64,000 bases of DNA from Laetiporus sulphureus 93-53 (Eukaryota > Basidiomycota > Agaricomycetes > Polyporales > Laetiporaceae): the NCBI RefSeq assembly GCF_001632365.1, contig NW_024468512.1:848355-912354 (forward strand), in the 5' to 3' direction. Under the pieces are notes generated by a model that made no database searches, was not told where the DNA came from, and worked only from the letters and a program-made list of their open reading frames with translations. The position numbers were made by a program, and so were the translations under genes. Shown in pieces: positions 22,501 to 34,110 of this stretch (position 1 is the stretch's first letter; every line of letters starts with the position of its first letter).

Positions 22501-22976
22501 TCAGACGCCGTCACGCACGCAGATTAGCTGATGAAACGGAGCAACAGCAAAACTGGGCGCGGACGCACCTGCATGGCCGCGAACATCTTGGTCGAGTGCA
22601 TGTGCAGCTGAAACGCGCGCATGGGTCGCGGGGGGGTGCAGGTCAGCGTCAGGGCGGGACGTCGACAAGAGAAGGGCCTTCTCTCTGCCGAGCGGTGGAC
22701 GCACCGAGATGCACTTCCGTCCCTTGTCTTTGCCTTCCCTGCATATCTCCGTCTCGGGCGCGTCCCGCGCGGGGCTGCTGAACGTGTATCGCGACTCGGG
22801 GTCCTCCTGCGTGTGCAGTCGCAGTTAGTCACAGCCGAAGACGTAACAAGATGTTGAGCAGCACGCCCGGTAGAAATTGAGCATTATCAGACGCATGTAT
22901 GGAGAAGTCGGCGACGCGTACGCACCGCAACGAAAGCCTTGAGCTCGTCTTCGGGGTTTCTCTTCTCTGAGAACAT
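22501..22976 (-). CDS. Possible small 72-residue protein, family unknown
   Basis: I do not recognise this protein. Four candidate exons (22976-22926, 22806-22705, 22607-22569, 22527-22501) are 51, 102, 39 and 27 nt. All are multiples of three and all introns are phase 0 with good GTGCGT donors and CAG acceptors. The protein starts MFSEKRNPEDELKAFVA, continues EDPESRYTFSSPARDAPE and EICREGKDKGRKCIS, and ends MQLICVRDGV. It is hydrophilic with no signal peptide or membrane helix. Support is purely structural. The downstream half is GC-rich and could be noise; the first two exons are the more convincing part. Confidence 0.4.
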
Positions 22977-23313
22977 GGTGGGGGTTGTCTGACGGTCCGA
23001 ATCCACTCTGCAGAGGAGTTTGTTCGCCAGTGACATATATTGGACGGGGCAAGTGCTCGTTCAATATCAGCTTAAGCTGAGTACCAAGCGAGTGGATGGG
23101 GACGCGACGAACAAGCGCCCGTGGTCGATGACGTGGGCACCAGCAAAATGCCCGATCGCATCTGGCTCGGAGAGGTGACTACGTATTGATTCAAATATTG
23201 TTTCTCTTTTTTACAGCTACAAATGGGTATGCTGCCTCTAATGTGGGCCTAGGTATCCAAGACGAGGGCCAGCGAGTCAAGTTCACGAGACGCGAGACAC
23301 GACGCCGCTATAC
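22977..23313. other. Intergenic
   Basis: About 340 bp between the small minus-strand candidate and the 3' end of PDX1. No feature supported. Confidence 0.4.
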
Positions 23314-24912
23314 CTACCATCCTCTAGACGCGAGCCTGCCGCCCTTCAGGTCATCGTTGCTATCGTATCCGCCGAGTCAGTGACCCTTAGGATATCATCA
23401 CAGCGGAAATGGCTCACATCGTCAGACCGACCATTGCCTCGCCGAGGTCTTCCGAGAGCTACACGCGTGATCAGAGTCTTATTGCGGAAGGACGGGTGCC
23501 CGCAATGCTTACCTCCGCAAGGAGTTTTGGGTTGTTGTAGTGAGTCACCTGTGATGGGCGCCCTGTGAACGGTGTTTGAAGAATGAACTGTGTGTGATTG
23601 ACGTACCGCCTGGACGATGGCTCGTGCACGCTTTGCAGGGTCGCCGGACTGAGCGTCGCGGCGCTCGTGAAACAGGCTTAACATCAGATGAATGGAGAGG
23701 ACTGACCTTGAAGATACCGGAGCCAACGAAGACTGCATTCGAACAATCAGAAGCGTAATCCTGTGTTGATGTTATGAACACATACCTCCATCACATCCTA
23801 GATGCATCATCAACGCAGCATCCGCTAACAAACAGAATCAGTCGGAAATTTCTAGACCTGCACTGCTCCACGCACCCGGCGTTGCAATACCACCGGCAGC
23901 AAAGTTGACCACCGGCAGCCTCTTGAGGCGCGCGACTTCCTTTAGCAGATGGAACGGTGCCCGGATGTCTTTCGCATAAGCATAGAGCTCCTCCTCGCTC
24001 ATCACGCTAGCTCTGCGAATTTCTGATGTGATGGCGCGCTGATGGCGCACGGCCTCTACGACGTTGCCGGTGCCCGCCTCACCCTTTGTGCGGATGAAGG
24101 CAGCACCCTCGGAGATGCGGCGAAGGGCCTCGCCGAGATTGCGTGCGCCGCAGACGAAGGGGACTTTGAAAGCGTGCTTGTTGATGTGGTGCTCCTCGTC
24201 GGCGGGCGTGAGGACCTCGGACTCGTCGATGTAGTCGATACCAATGGCTTGCAGGATCTGCGGAACTGTGAGATGCTGCATAGGGGAGCGGCACTATAGG
24301 GCACACGCACTTGAGCCTCGACCAAGTGGCCGATGCGGACCTTGGCCATGACGGGGATGGTGACGGCTTCGACGATCTCCTTGATCATTTTTGGGTCGCT
24401 CTGAGAAGCACAACGTAAATAGGAGAGAGAAATGAGCCGAGTTGCGAAGACATACCATACGCGCAACGCCTCCTGTCGCGCGAATGTCGGCAGGTACCCG
24501 CTCGAGGGCCATGACCGCACAAGCACCAGCCTCCTCAGCAATGCGAGCCTGCACGGAGGTTAGACATTTTACACTTGTTTGACTGATAGACGCACCTGCT
24601 CTGCGTTCACCACGTCCATGATGACTCCACCCTGCCAGAGGGTTAGGAGAAGAAAATTGACGGACAGAATACGGAACACACCTTCAGCATCTGAGCGAGT
24701 CCGGACTTGACCTGTTTACAAGCTGGTCAATAATAGGTCAAGACAACGCCTCTCGGAAGCAAAGCACGCACTCCGAAGGAGCCCAAGCTGCTGTTGGCGC
24801 CATCCTTTGTCATCGAGCGCGTGGGCGCGAGGACGGGGGTGTTGGTGGAGAGGCCTGCACCATGTACGAGCGGGGTGGAGATGCCAGAGGGAGCGGGAAT
24901 GGGAGTCGACAT
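23314..24912 (-). CDS. SNZ1: Pyridoxal 5'-phosphate synthase subunit PDX1 (SNZ family)
   Basis: About ten exons from ATG 24912. After a Ser/Thr/Pro-rich N-terminus come [18 protein letters not shown] and [20 protein letters not shown], then [20 protein letters not shown] and [20 protein letters not shown]. The two catalytic lysines of the family are visible in MAKVRIGH and [10 protein letters not shown]. Later blocks are [40 protein letters not shown] and [12 protein letters not shown]. It ends in [13 protein letters not shown], close to the usual PDX1 tail. The enzyme is a (beta/alpha)8 barrel that makes PLP from ribose 5-phosphate, glyceraldehyde 3-phosphate and ammonia, the latter supplied by PDX2/SNO. 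In yeast the SNZ genes sit beside SNO; no PDX2 is visible here. Stop at 23314-23316. Confidence 0.95.
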
Positions 24913-27900
24913 TAATAATGTGTAATGGGAAAGAGGTGTGGGTTATGAGGATGGCGAGTGGTTGACTCGTTTGCAGCCGTGCTCGGATCGGACACCCGAT
25001 CTCATTTTGATCGGTGTGGCCCCCCATCACGCGGCGTTCGCAGATATTTGCTGACGACGAACTCGTCGATGAACCCGATGCCAGTCTCGCATAACGACTC
25101 CTTCTCGTCTGCTGGACGTGGCGTGGCTATCTGCGAAGGATGCTTCAATTCGCATCTCGCTCGCTGCATCGAGTCAGAGATTATGGCATTGCCTCCCGTT
25201 ATCCATTCACAACATCACACGACCTCGCGTCATCGCTGCCAATATCACCAGCCGAGTCAACGAAGACGGCAGCCAGACGGAGCTGAACGTTAACGGCAGC
25301 TCCGAATCTAACAACGACTCACCATCGTGACTCACAAAATCCACGAAGCATTCGAAATGTACATAAACCTACGCGTTACGGGAGTTCTCGTACGTCATGA
25401 CGGCACGTCTAGCACATTTGCCTGACTCGTATTCCGAGGCAGTTGAATGGAACGATACCCCGTGAGGGTCGATGCCGAAGTTGTGTATCAAATCTACTAT
25501 CGTGCTCAGGTACCCTCGCCTATCCAGATAAAGTGGCGTTCCGACAAGTCTCCTCTGGGAAGCGCTGCGAGTCGTAATGTGCCCTTCGTCCCGATCGGCC
25601 TATGACACCTGTCTAAAAGGCGCAATTGCTCCTTTCAATCTGTCGCACGATCCAAAATACTGTGATGGAGACGGCGGGAACGAAGGTCTCGTCCCCGAGA
25701 CCCTAATGCCCCGATCGGACAGTCTACACTGTCATCGAAGTGCAATTACGGAGCAGATGGAACTCGCGACCGGCATGATTATGGTCCTCCGGAGTCGGTG
25801 GCCGTTGTCGGAGTGTCCGCCACTAGCCATCCGATCGCACTTGTAGGCGCCCTCCATGGGTCAAGGACGAGATGCGTTCCCTTCACCCGATGCCTCGGAT
25901 ATTCTCCGCCAAGCTATTCTCCTCCACAAATGTGCACACTCAGTGGGCACGCGGTCCTGAAATCACAATGAAGTTACACTGGTACATCAAATAAGTCACA
26001 CGTCGTCTCATAGTCATGACGCCATTCGCATCGGAACATCGCTGCGTCTTAGTGAAGGGTGGGTCATCATTCTCATGCAGATGATCTGACTCACAGCACG
26101 CACAGGGAGAAGACATGTCTCAGTCGTGCGAACGTGGACACCGTTCGTCAGAAGAGAAGCTGCCTACACCGTGGCGCGTGAAGGTTGCTCTCGGCAAAAT
26201 ATTTCACAGGGTGTCCCTACTCTCTCCAGGTTTCAATATCAATCTCACCTCTTCTCTCTGACTTTTTTGTCGTTGCGAAATGCCGCTGAAGCTCAAAACC
26301 TGCCAGGAGGATGAGCGTTTGACAATTTTCATGCCTTGCGCGGTTTCAGCGTCTTATCATCGTTCTCTCATCCTGTCACAAAATTCAAGAAGAGTACTTG
26401 ATCATTTCTCCGTGGCGAGATGACATGTACTGCAGGTCATCGTCCGTTTACGATCAATCAAAGCGTTTTATTCTCGCCGCCTATGATGGCTGCTGAAGGC
26501 AATGCCTTCTCACGAGGATGCAAGCAAGCAAGATCATGATACTGTGTCGCAAACCGTGGCGAGTCATAGCATACTGTGCGCATTACCTCCGCAGCGGTAA
26601 TGGAGTTCCGCTGAGCGAGCGTCCACTACTAGGTCAAATATCCGGGCGTTCTCGAGCTTTCAATCAACCATGTTCTACATTTGCGACCGGCCTTTTGATC
26701 CTTCACGCTTTCATCATGGATATCCGGGCGAGCGTGGATCATTCCGTTTTCAGATGTGTCTGCGTCCTTCCTCTCCTTCTAGTGGGCCGGCCGGTTCAAT
26801 ACACAGCGGAAGGACTGAACGTGCACCACATTCTATCTTCTTTACGCATTATCTGCGGAACTATGGCTCGAGTCTGACTGGTCTCGGCCCTATCCCAAGC
26901 TTCGAAGAGCTGCGCCGATAGTCGAAACCGACTTGTGACATCCCCACCGAGCAGCCTACTAAGTACGCGGGAGAAGACCAGCCAGCGTCCGATTCCCGCG
27001 CCGAGCCTGGCGTTGGTCTGGCCTGGGATCTTTCGAGCTAGCGTGCGCAATCGGATAATGCGTATCAAATCCACGCTGCTACTTGTATGCGCCTGTGGTT
27101 CCGCGCGAGTCGACCTGCTGACACGCTTCCATACTTTGATGGCGATGTCCAAGGACTTATCGCGTCGATCACGCCCCTCTTCGCCAGCTTCGCGGCCTCG
27201 AAGCTCCGCTTTTACCCTCATTCTAGGACGAGTCGACTGTCTGGCTCTTGTAGGATGCTCACGCGGCGCGGCGTTTCCGGGACCGCGCTTCTCAGGGAGC
27301 CGTCACAGCTTGTTCGCGGGACGCCTGCCACTTCCGAGCATCGAGCCTGCTTCTAGTCCACATTGCACCGAAACGCGTCGTTTCGGACAGAGGCAACCCG
27401 CTTCTCCATCTCTGACACCGTTCATCCCGAGCAGAATCACCAGATGGTGATTCCTCAATGGATCGTGCCTTCGCAAACGCCGGCTTGATGCTGACGCCGA
27501 CGATTCGTCACGCATCGTATATCATATATCATCTCAACGGCCGCTCACAAAGTCTCAGACAGAGAACACTGACATCAGCGCCCTGCGTCCACCAATGTCC
27601 GGATTCACGTAAGATCTCTCTACCCTCACAAGATGGATATCTAATATCCGACATAGATCGTACAGCGTTGATGACTCATCAGCGTTCAACGAGCAACTGC
27701 CATCCTGCCGCTTGCAAATGGACATATCATACTTTCGGGCTTACGGAGTGCCATCACTGTCACCTCCCATCAGAATGGAGAGACAAAATATCGTTGACAT
27801 GGTATCGTTAAGCGCAGCGCCATTTCCTGGGTTGCCACACTTTGGAGTTCTTCCTGTACGCGCAGCTGGCGCGTCATGCACGCCGTCATCGCCTTCGCCA

Positions 27901-29986
27901 GCTATAAGCAGCGTATCAAACCTTCTACCATCCAGCTTCGTGCGCAGGCTCCCGTATCCACCGGTATCTTCGTCCACTCAAAGCGCGGCCCAGGAAGAAC
28001 CTTTGCCCGGTCCACATACACGTTACTTGTGGAAACCGCAGCGCGTTTCCGCTTCTCGACACTAAAAACACACCGGTTTGCAGCAGTCAAGACTCCAGGA
28101 TATGTGGGCATCCGGCGCAGCTGCTCCTCCTCACGTCATGCATCGCGACAGATGGCGGTGGCACAAAACACGAATACATCACACCTGCCAACAGCACCCG
28201 TAACCCGCTGACGCAAACAAGAGACACAGAAGCCAAGTTGCGATCAGAGTTACGAGTTCCAACAAACCAGCTACGCACGCTGCAAACCACCGACCGACAC
28301 ATGCACGCAGCCGTCTGGCCGTCGCTGATCCTCGGAGCAAGAGCAAGAGAGCCATGGACAACAATCAACTGTTGCAATAATCGCAGACGTTGGTGCATCA
28401 GGCGCGAGACGATGCGTGATGCGCACGCACATGATACATGTACCGTCCGCACATGCATGTCATCGCATCAGATCTCGCTCTGTACCTGACACTACTGAAG
28501 AATGAGGTAACGAGGCTACTGGTCATACCATGGGGAGGGAATGCTTGTGGCCGGCCGGCACGCCACCGACTGCCTCCCGACTCACGCCGCCACATGCATT
28601 ATCAGCCATGGACACCCGCATATAATACTCCCGTCCGAACGTACCTGAGTCCAACATCACGCATATCATACGGTCGGCAGACCTCGCCGCCACGCCGGCA
28701 GGCACACTAGTCCTACAAATTATCACACAAGTGCACCACTAGGGCCCCACCGAACGCGTTCGCATCCAATGACGCTCTCAGCCCAGGTATGAGCTGTAGT
28801 ACGCACAACGATCCGTGTCTCGCTCGGGCCAGGTGCGCCAAGGGCTAGTACTAGTAACGGCGCGCTATCTCTCACCGCGCCTACACCTCACGCGCACGCC
28901 TCAGGAGTTCCGCGATAGTCACACTGGCACTCACAAGCCGCCTGCGCATGTATAGGGACGCGGGGCGCGCTGCCTTGGCGCCGCCACTTCCTCGCTCACC
29001 AATTATTTAGCTCGTGTGCACTCCGAGGCTCGGTGGCCGAGCAAATAAGAGTACTCCTCACGTTGTAGGGATGCGCAGTCACATGAGTTGCACGATGCCA
29101 ACTTGGGTCGTGCGCGGGTCATCGAGGCCAGAGGAGTCTCATGTACCGTGGACACAAGGGAACTGTGATTTGCCACCCGCCGCTGGGGAGGCACCCGGGC
29201 GCGACGCGGTCCCGACCACATGCCGATGGCTTATGCGCAATATGATGGGGTTTCGCGGATAAAATCTATCGTGCACCGAGAGGTCACGAACGAATCGGGC
29301 GCGAGGAGTAAGGACCTCGACTGTATCGGCCATCGAACGTGACCAATTATCGTGAAAAAAAAATAGATGGCTGTGCATATCACAAGGACTGCGATCAACA
29401 TTATTGCCACAAGCCGACACAGATGTTTTGGAAAGAACGAGGAAGTGAAAAATTAGGGGAACGTGGTAAGCGCTTGGCGTTCCGGCCGCAAATGATATTA
29501 TCATGGCAGGCCGCGTTCTTTTTGTCGCTGTTGGCGTGGCAGGCGACGGGTGCACTGCGTGCATGACAAAAAGTGGTGTATGAGTGAAGCATATGCGGAT
29601 ATGAGTCCCGTGGCAGAGTTCCATTGTGCACGTCAGATATGGCAAGGCCAGGACAGGGGAAGTACCTCAATAGCGCGGAATGGCTTGATTGCCATCTGCA
29701 GATGTGCAGAGGTGGACATACAGGGGCGGTACGAGTCAGTGATGCATACGATAGCTAAGGGGGTGGGGAAGCTGTGGCGGTGATGATATGGGTTTACAGC
29801 CACGGGATTGGATACAGACACTGTATGAGGATGGCGATAAAGATCAATCAATCTGGATAGACATAAAGAGCGTGTGGGCTTTGGATCGCGATGCGTGATC
29901 GCGAGGCGCGAAGCACGGGTACGACACAGGGGCGTTTTGGCACAAATGGGACGAGTCACAAGAGGCGGGCATGGGGCGCGGAGCAA
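24913..29986. other. About 5 kb gene-poor stretch
   Basis: I find no coding region I can support on either strand. Frames up to about 170 residues exist, but several overlap on opposite strands and none shows a recognised motif, intron-consistent continuation or codon pattern like the neighbouring genes. No long direct or inverted repeat, transposase or reverse transcriptase motif was noticed by eye. Possibilities are long regulatory DNA, non-coding transcripts, lineage-specific small genes or a decayed element. Confidence 0.5.
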
Positions 29987-30463
29987 CTAGAAACCGCGCT
30001 CGGCGAGCCAACGCATGACTTTTGTTTTCCAGAGCCCCCCGGAGAGGACGATGTGCTGGGAGCGGATGATTGTGGTCTTCATGCGCTTCGCTTCGGGTGA
30101 GCCTGGGGGATGGAGGGTAGTGGCGAGGTCTTTTGCGAGCGCCTTGTGGGAAGGTGTGTGAGTGAGTGGTATGGAGCGTGACAGAGACACATGGGGGAAG
30201 CACGGAGAAGTGGTGGGTAGACGCAGGGTGGGAGATGAGACAAGGAAGAGTGGAACATGGATCAAGCACAAGCGAGCGGCAAGTTAGGTGGATGCGGTAC
30301 TTACGGCGAGGTCTCCCTGGACATTGCGAATAAGGGTGAGGTGACGGGTGCCTGCGTTGCGGATGTCGGTGAAGACGGGCATCGAGCCGCGGGTGTTGCG
30401 TGGGACATCGTACGGCAGCGACGGCACTTGACGAGCAGCGACGACGGCGGCGCGGCGGAGCAT
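29987..30463 (-). CDS. IMG2: Mitochondrial large-subunit ribosomal protein mL49 (IMG2)
   Basis: Two exons joined by one intron ending CCCACAAG near 30156. The first encodes MLRRAAVVAARQVPSLPYDV, a basic, Ala-rich mitochondrial-type presequence, then MPVFTDIRNAGTRHLTLIRN and VQGDLA. The second encodes ALAKDLATTLHPPG, then RMKTTIIRSQHIVLSGGLWK and TKVMRWLAERGF before TAG. The V-x-T/F-x-D-x-R-N-x-G pattern followed by LTLIRN, and the terminal W-x-x-x-V-x-x-W-L-x-x-R-G-F, are the IMG2/mL49 hallmarks. The protein belongs to the mitoribosome large subunit near the polypeptide exit side. An in-frame ATG lies 24 nt upstream (30487), so the start could be there. It is head-to-head with the gene at 30633. 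Confidence 0.88.
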
Positions 30464-30589
30464 GGGTGCACAGAGCAAGCAGGACACCCGGAAGACGGCC
30501 GGTGGCGGGGAGAGAGCGGGGCCGCCGGAGAGGAGAGATGATCGGGATCATCACAGCACATCCCTATTAGCTTTCTCCCAGCCAACCCA

Positions 30590-30597
30590 TATATATA
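30590..30597 (+). promoter_or_regulatory. TATA-like element, 30633 gene
   Basis: TATATATA about 40 bp upstream of ATG 30633, in the 170-bp space shared with IMG2. It is close to the ATG, implying a very short leader if used. Confidence 0.45.
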
Positions 30598-30632
30598 CCC
30601 TCCCATGGCCCCTCCCATCCCCCTCACCCGCA

Positions 30633-31318
30633 ATGTACTCCATTCCCCACCACAACGACCAGCGCCACCACCAGTCGGTCTACTCCTGGCCGCCCTGCCC
30701 CCTCAACGACTCGTATCTCTTTGGCGACCCCCAGCCTAACCACAGCACCGACCTCCTCCAGTCCCTTTCCCGCTGGTCGCTCGATGCGCCGGACTTTCTC
30801 CTCCCCTTTCACTACCAGCCGGCGTGCCCACCGGATCTCTCGGCAGACTGTAAGTGCGCTCGTCCGTAGCGCTCTGATACGCTCTAACGTACGCACCAGT
30901 CTCTCCAGCCTCAGAATCCTCTTCGATTCTCTCCCTCTCTCCCTCCTCCTCCTCTCCTCCGTCGCCCGCGCCTGCAGATCATCTACCCACCCACATCGTC
31001 TGCAACGCGCCCCTCGTCGCGCCCATTCCCCTCCCATACCACTCTCCCACTTTTCTCCAATACATCGACCTCCCAGACCCCGACGAGGATCTCTCCCACC
31101 CGCCATACACCCGCCGCACAACAAAGCGCAAGCTCGAAGTCTGCGCCGACTCCACATACGAGTATGGCTCGCCCGCAAAGAGGCGCTCCATTAGCTCCGA
31201 GTCCGAGTCGGAGACCGGGCCATTACAGACGCAAAGGGCTTCGCGTTGCCCGTACGTCTTCTCGCGAGATCGTCAAGTGCGCGCCATGCCTGCCCGGAGG
31301 CAGGGAGTGCGCGCGTAG
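30633..31318 (+). CDS. Pro/Ser-rich protein with nuclear localisation signals; 3' end unresolved
   Basis: I do not recognise the family. Exon 1 is 30633-30849 and starts MYSIPHHNDQRHHQSVYSW. A 50-nt intron joins it to FSPASESSSILSLSPSSSSP from 30900. The second exon is Pro/Ser-rich, with a conserved-looking block PIPLPYHSPTFLQYIDLPDP. Two basic clusters follow (RRTTKRKLE and PAKRRS), a likely bipartite NLS, and an acidic Ser/Glu run. Unspliced, the frame ends at TAG 31316. A strong donor (GTACGT) at about 31250 with an acceptor ending GCGTAG at 31318 suggests further exons; a plausible continuation reads HSAPTFIQSVPLVRSALASD near 31330-31400. The composition fits a transcription regulator, but no DNA-binding domain could be assembled. 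Confidence 0.55.
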
Positions 31319-34110
31319 GCCTTCCCAACAAGGCACAGCGCTCCCACCTTCATTCAATCTGTCCCGTTGGTGCGATCAGCGCTGGCAAGTGATCGTTATT
31401 CAGTGTTGCTGTCAGAACCTCCACCCGAATCAGTGTGAGTACGCTTAGCTTCGCTGCTCCTTTCTCGGTTCAATCTGACGCGTTTCGGCCCAGTTCGCGC
31501 TTAGAGTCCGATAGATGCAGGCACCGCGCATCATTTTTGGCATCACGCGTCATGTGTCAAGTGCAAGCCATCTGCTAAGCCCTGGCTCCTATGCTTCATC
31601 TTTCTGCGATGTTCCGCTGCGCATACATGGGCGGAACTGGGCATTCGGCAGAGCTTCGAAGCTCGGTGGCGCGGCGTCTGTCTGTCACCGTGTCCATGAT
31701 GATCAATATAACTCCTGATTTCCCCATCGCCCTGCCGGAATCCGATGCATTGCGCCACTCGCATTACTTGTGCTCCTCCCGCACATGGAGCGCACGCACT
31801 CATGGCTGTTTGCGGCGATAGATACCCGCCTGTCGTCGGGATCGCCGAGGCGCTGTATTGCAGTATCTGCATGCTCGGAATGTCGCGGCTTAACGGAGGC
31901 GTTCGTTTGCCGAATTCCCGCCAATGTCATTCAACTTCCAAGCTACGCCCACGTCCGTGCTCAAGCTCAAACTCTCGCCCTCGCTCGTTTGCATTCCGCG
32001 GCACATGACGGTCCGTTGGTGATCTGCGCGTTATGCTGCTGGCCTTTGTTGGATACATTCACACGTGCGGCTTCGCGTCCCTGCTGTGCCTTTGTGCATC
32101 TGCACGGGCCACAGAAGGTCGGTTGCCTTGGAGATGCGGTGGCTCCGGTGCGAGCTTTCGAGGCGTGCGGGGATACGTCTGCACCCGTACCGTGGTCACG
32201 ATGGGAGTGGGAACGTAAGGGGCTGGGGGCAGGGAGGGTACGCGGGCGCCGGAGCTTCCGATGGTCATTCACTTTACTACACGGTAACTGCTTACATTGG
32301 CATGGAGTTTGCGCGCGCGTGCGCGATACATAGATGCATTGCGTGGTCGGTCGAGAAGGGCCGTATGTTTATTCGACAGCGTCTTACTGCTCTCGTATGA
32401 TATATGTATGGTTGACGTCGGAGCGAGGCAGATCATATATGCATCTGGTAATGTGGAGCTGAGTGCTTGCCAAGGTTCCTGGGCTGTGGGTGGGCTGTTC
32501 GCGGACGGTTCATCGACAATTTCATTGACCGGACCAGGTTATGGTATCTGTGTGGCAACGTGAGTGAAGATTGCGTATGATGGGATGGCGCAGAGGCACG
32601 GTTATATAATGATGTGAACGTCGCCGTGCGTTGCGCTCATGACCGTGCGCCCTCTCCCGTCAGTGATATATGATCCAGAACGCTGGAAAATGGCCTGCGA
32701 AGAGCATTCTTCGCAGAGTCGACCGTTCTCACACTGGCACTTTGTGCGCGCCTCGATCCAGTGTTCGACGTTCGTAATGCGGGCAGATATCTGGATATCG
32801 GGGTATCCGCACGGTTAGCTTCGGTGTCTATGGAAGCTTAGTAGGTGATAGGTGAGCGCTGCAGAGCCTATTAATGTCCCTCACATGAGCCCGTTGATCG
32901 AAAAGAAAACAATTTGTAGAGGTTTGAGTTTGGTCGGCTTACGGTCTGGCAGTGATCGCGTGCGCGGGCCCCAAGACATGACATTGTGTACGTGCACATC
33001 AAAATTTTGTGTCTTGCTGATGCACTTGCACATGGCCTGATACACGAAAAAAGAAACGACCGCTCGGTGCGTTCATGACTTCCCAGGTCAACCTATCAGT
33101 GGCATGCGATGCGGTGGCAGCGAGTGGCCCCACTGGTACCGTGACATCCGAGCCCAGACTCGTCGCTGCGGCCTTGAACTTCGACCCCGGAACGTTCATA
33201 ACCGAGCACAGCGCACGCGTCCGACTGTCTATCAACACAACCTTCCGAAGACGAACGGACACACCGAACAGGCAGCGAAGATCCCTCCCATCGGCATCCC
33301 TCACTCCCTTATCCTTAGTAGCTCCGGCCGGGGAACGTCTCGCCGAGGCGGTCCCCCCTTCTGTACACACAGCGCATACAGGCACACACATCGATGCGCA
33401 AGCTCCGGAGGACCTGCATTGTATAGTACATACAAAGACTGCGCGCGGACGCTCGCGATCGCGCCATGAGCATGGGCCTATTACGAAGTTCATCATGATA
33501 TTCACCAGCCAGACGCGCACAGCACAGCAGCAGTCGACCGAGGATTCGAAATAATCGAGGTCGTGTCATGTCAGCGCGCAGCACCATTCATAAAGTTTGT
33601 ATGGGCCGTCGGCTCGCGGAGCGCGCACCTTGTGTCTTGATATCCATCGATTGATAACCGTCAGCGGTCCATGGAGTGCGCCTTCGGGTCTATCAATGAA
33701 GATACGCGTGGTGCATGCGCTCGGGAGACAAATTTCTTGCACTCACCGGCGATTGTAAAACATAGGATGGCAGACATGGGCCCGGTAAGGCACGCAGGAT
33801 AATGTGACAACGGTATGATGATACATTTCGTTTCGGCTCTGCGACAGCTGGTATCGTACATTGTTATCCAATACGTCGATGACGTTTCAACACGCGAGAA
33901 CGACAATACCCTTCGAAAATTAGATCAAGCAAAATGCGAACGGAGTAAGCAGATATACAGCCGGCACAAATGAGAACAGCAGAATATTTCAGTTCCAAGC
34001 CAAGAGATCATGCATGCACCGATGACGGTCCAGACGACGCGAACTACAAAGTGAGCGTGAGCACTTGGGCTGTCAAGGGAACGGGCAAAACAACGCACGA
34101 CGGAGACGAT
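31319..34110. other. Gene-poor stretch downstream of the 30633 gene
   Basis: The left end may hold further exons of the 30633 gene. Near 33.0-33.55 kb open frames of 173 (-) and 159 (+) residues overlap on opposite strands; neither shows a known motif. The right end is the 3' flank of Argonaute. No repeats or RNA genes supported. Confidence 0.4.

Noticed and set aside
30257..30541. Plus-strand frame opposite mL49 exon 1
   Set aside because: Exact antisense shadow of the conserved mL49 coding exon.
29844..30554. Minus-strand frame of 236 residues across mL49
   Set aside because: It runs through the mL49 intron in a different frame and is His/Pro/Arg-rich in the way of shadow frames; mL49 explains the region.
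30624..31178. Minus-strand Arg/Gly-rich frame of 184 residues
   Set aside because: Antisense to the Pro/Ser-rich coding exons at 30633-31318; Arg/Gly richness is what the complement of Pro/Ser codons gives.
33661..33906. Minus-strand frame downstream of Argonaute as an extra Argonaute exon
   Set aside because: The Argonaute C-terminus (RMFFL) and its stop at 34111 are already complete.
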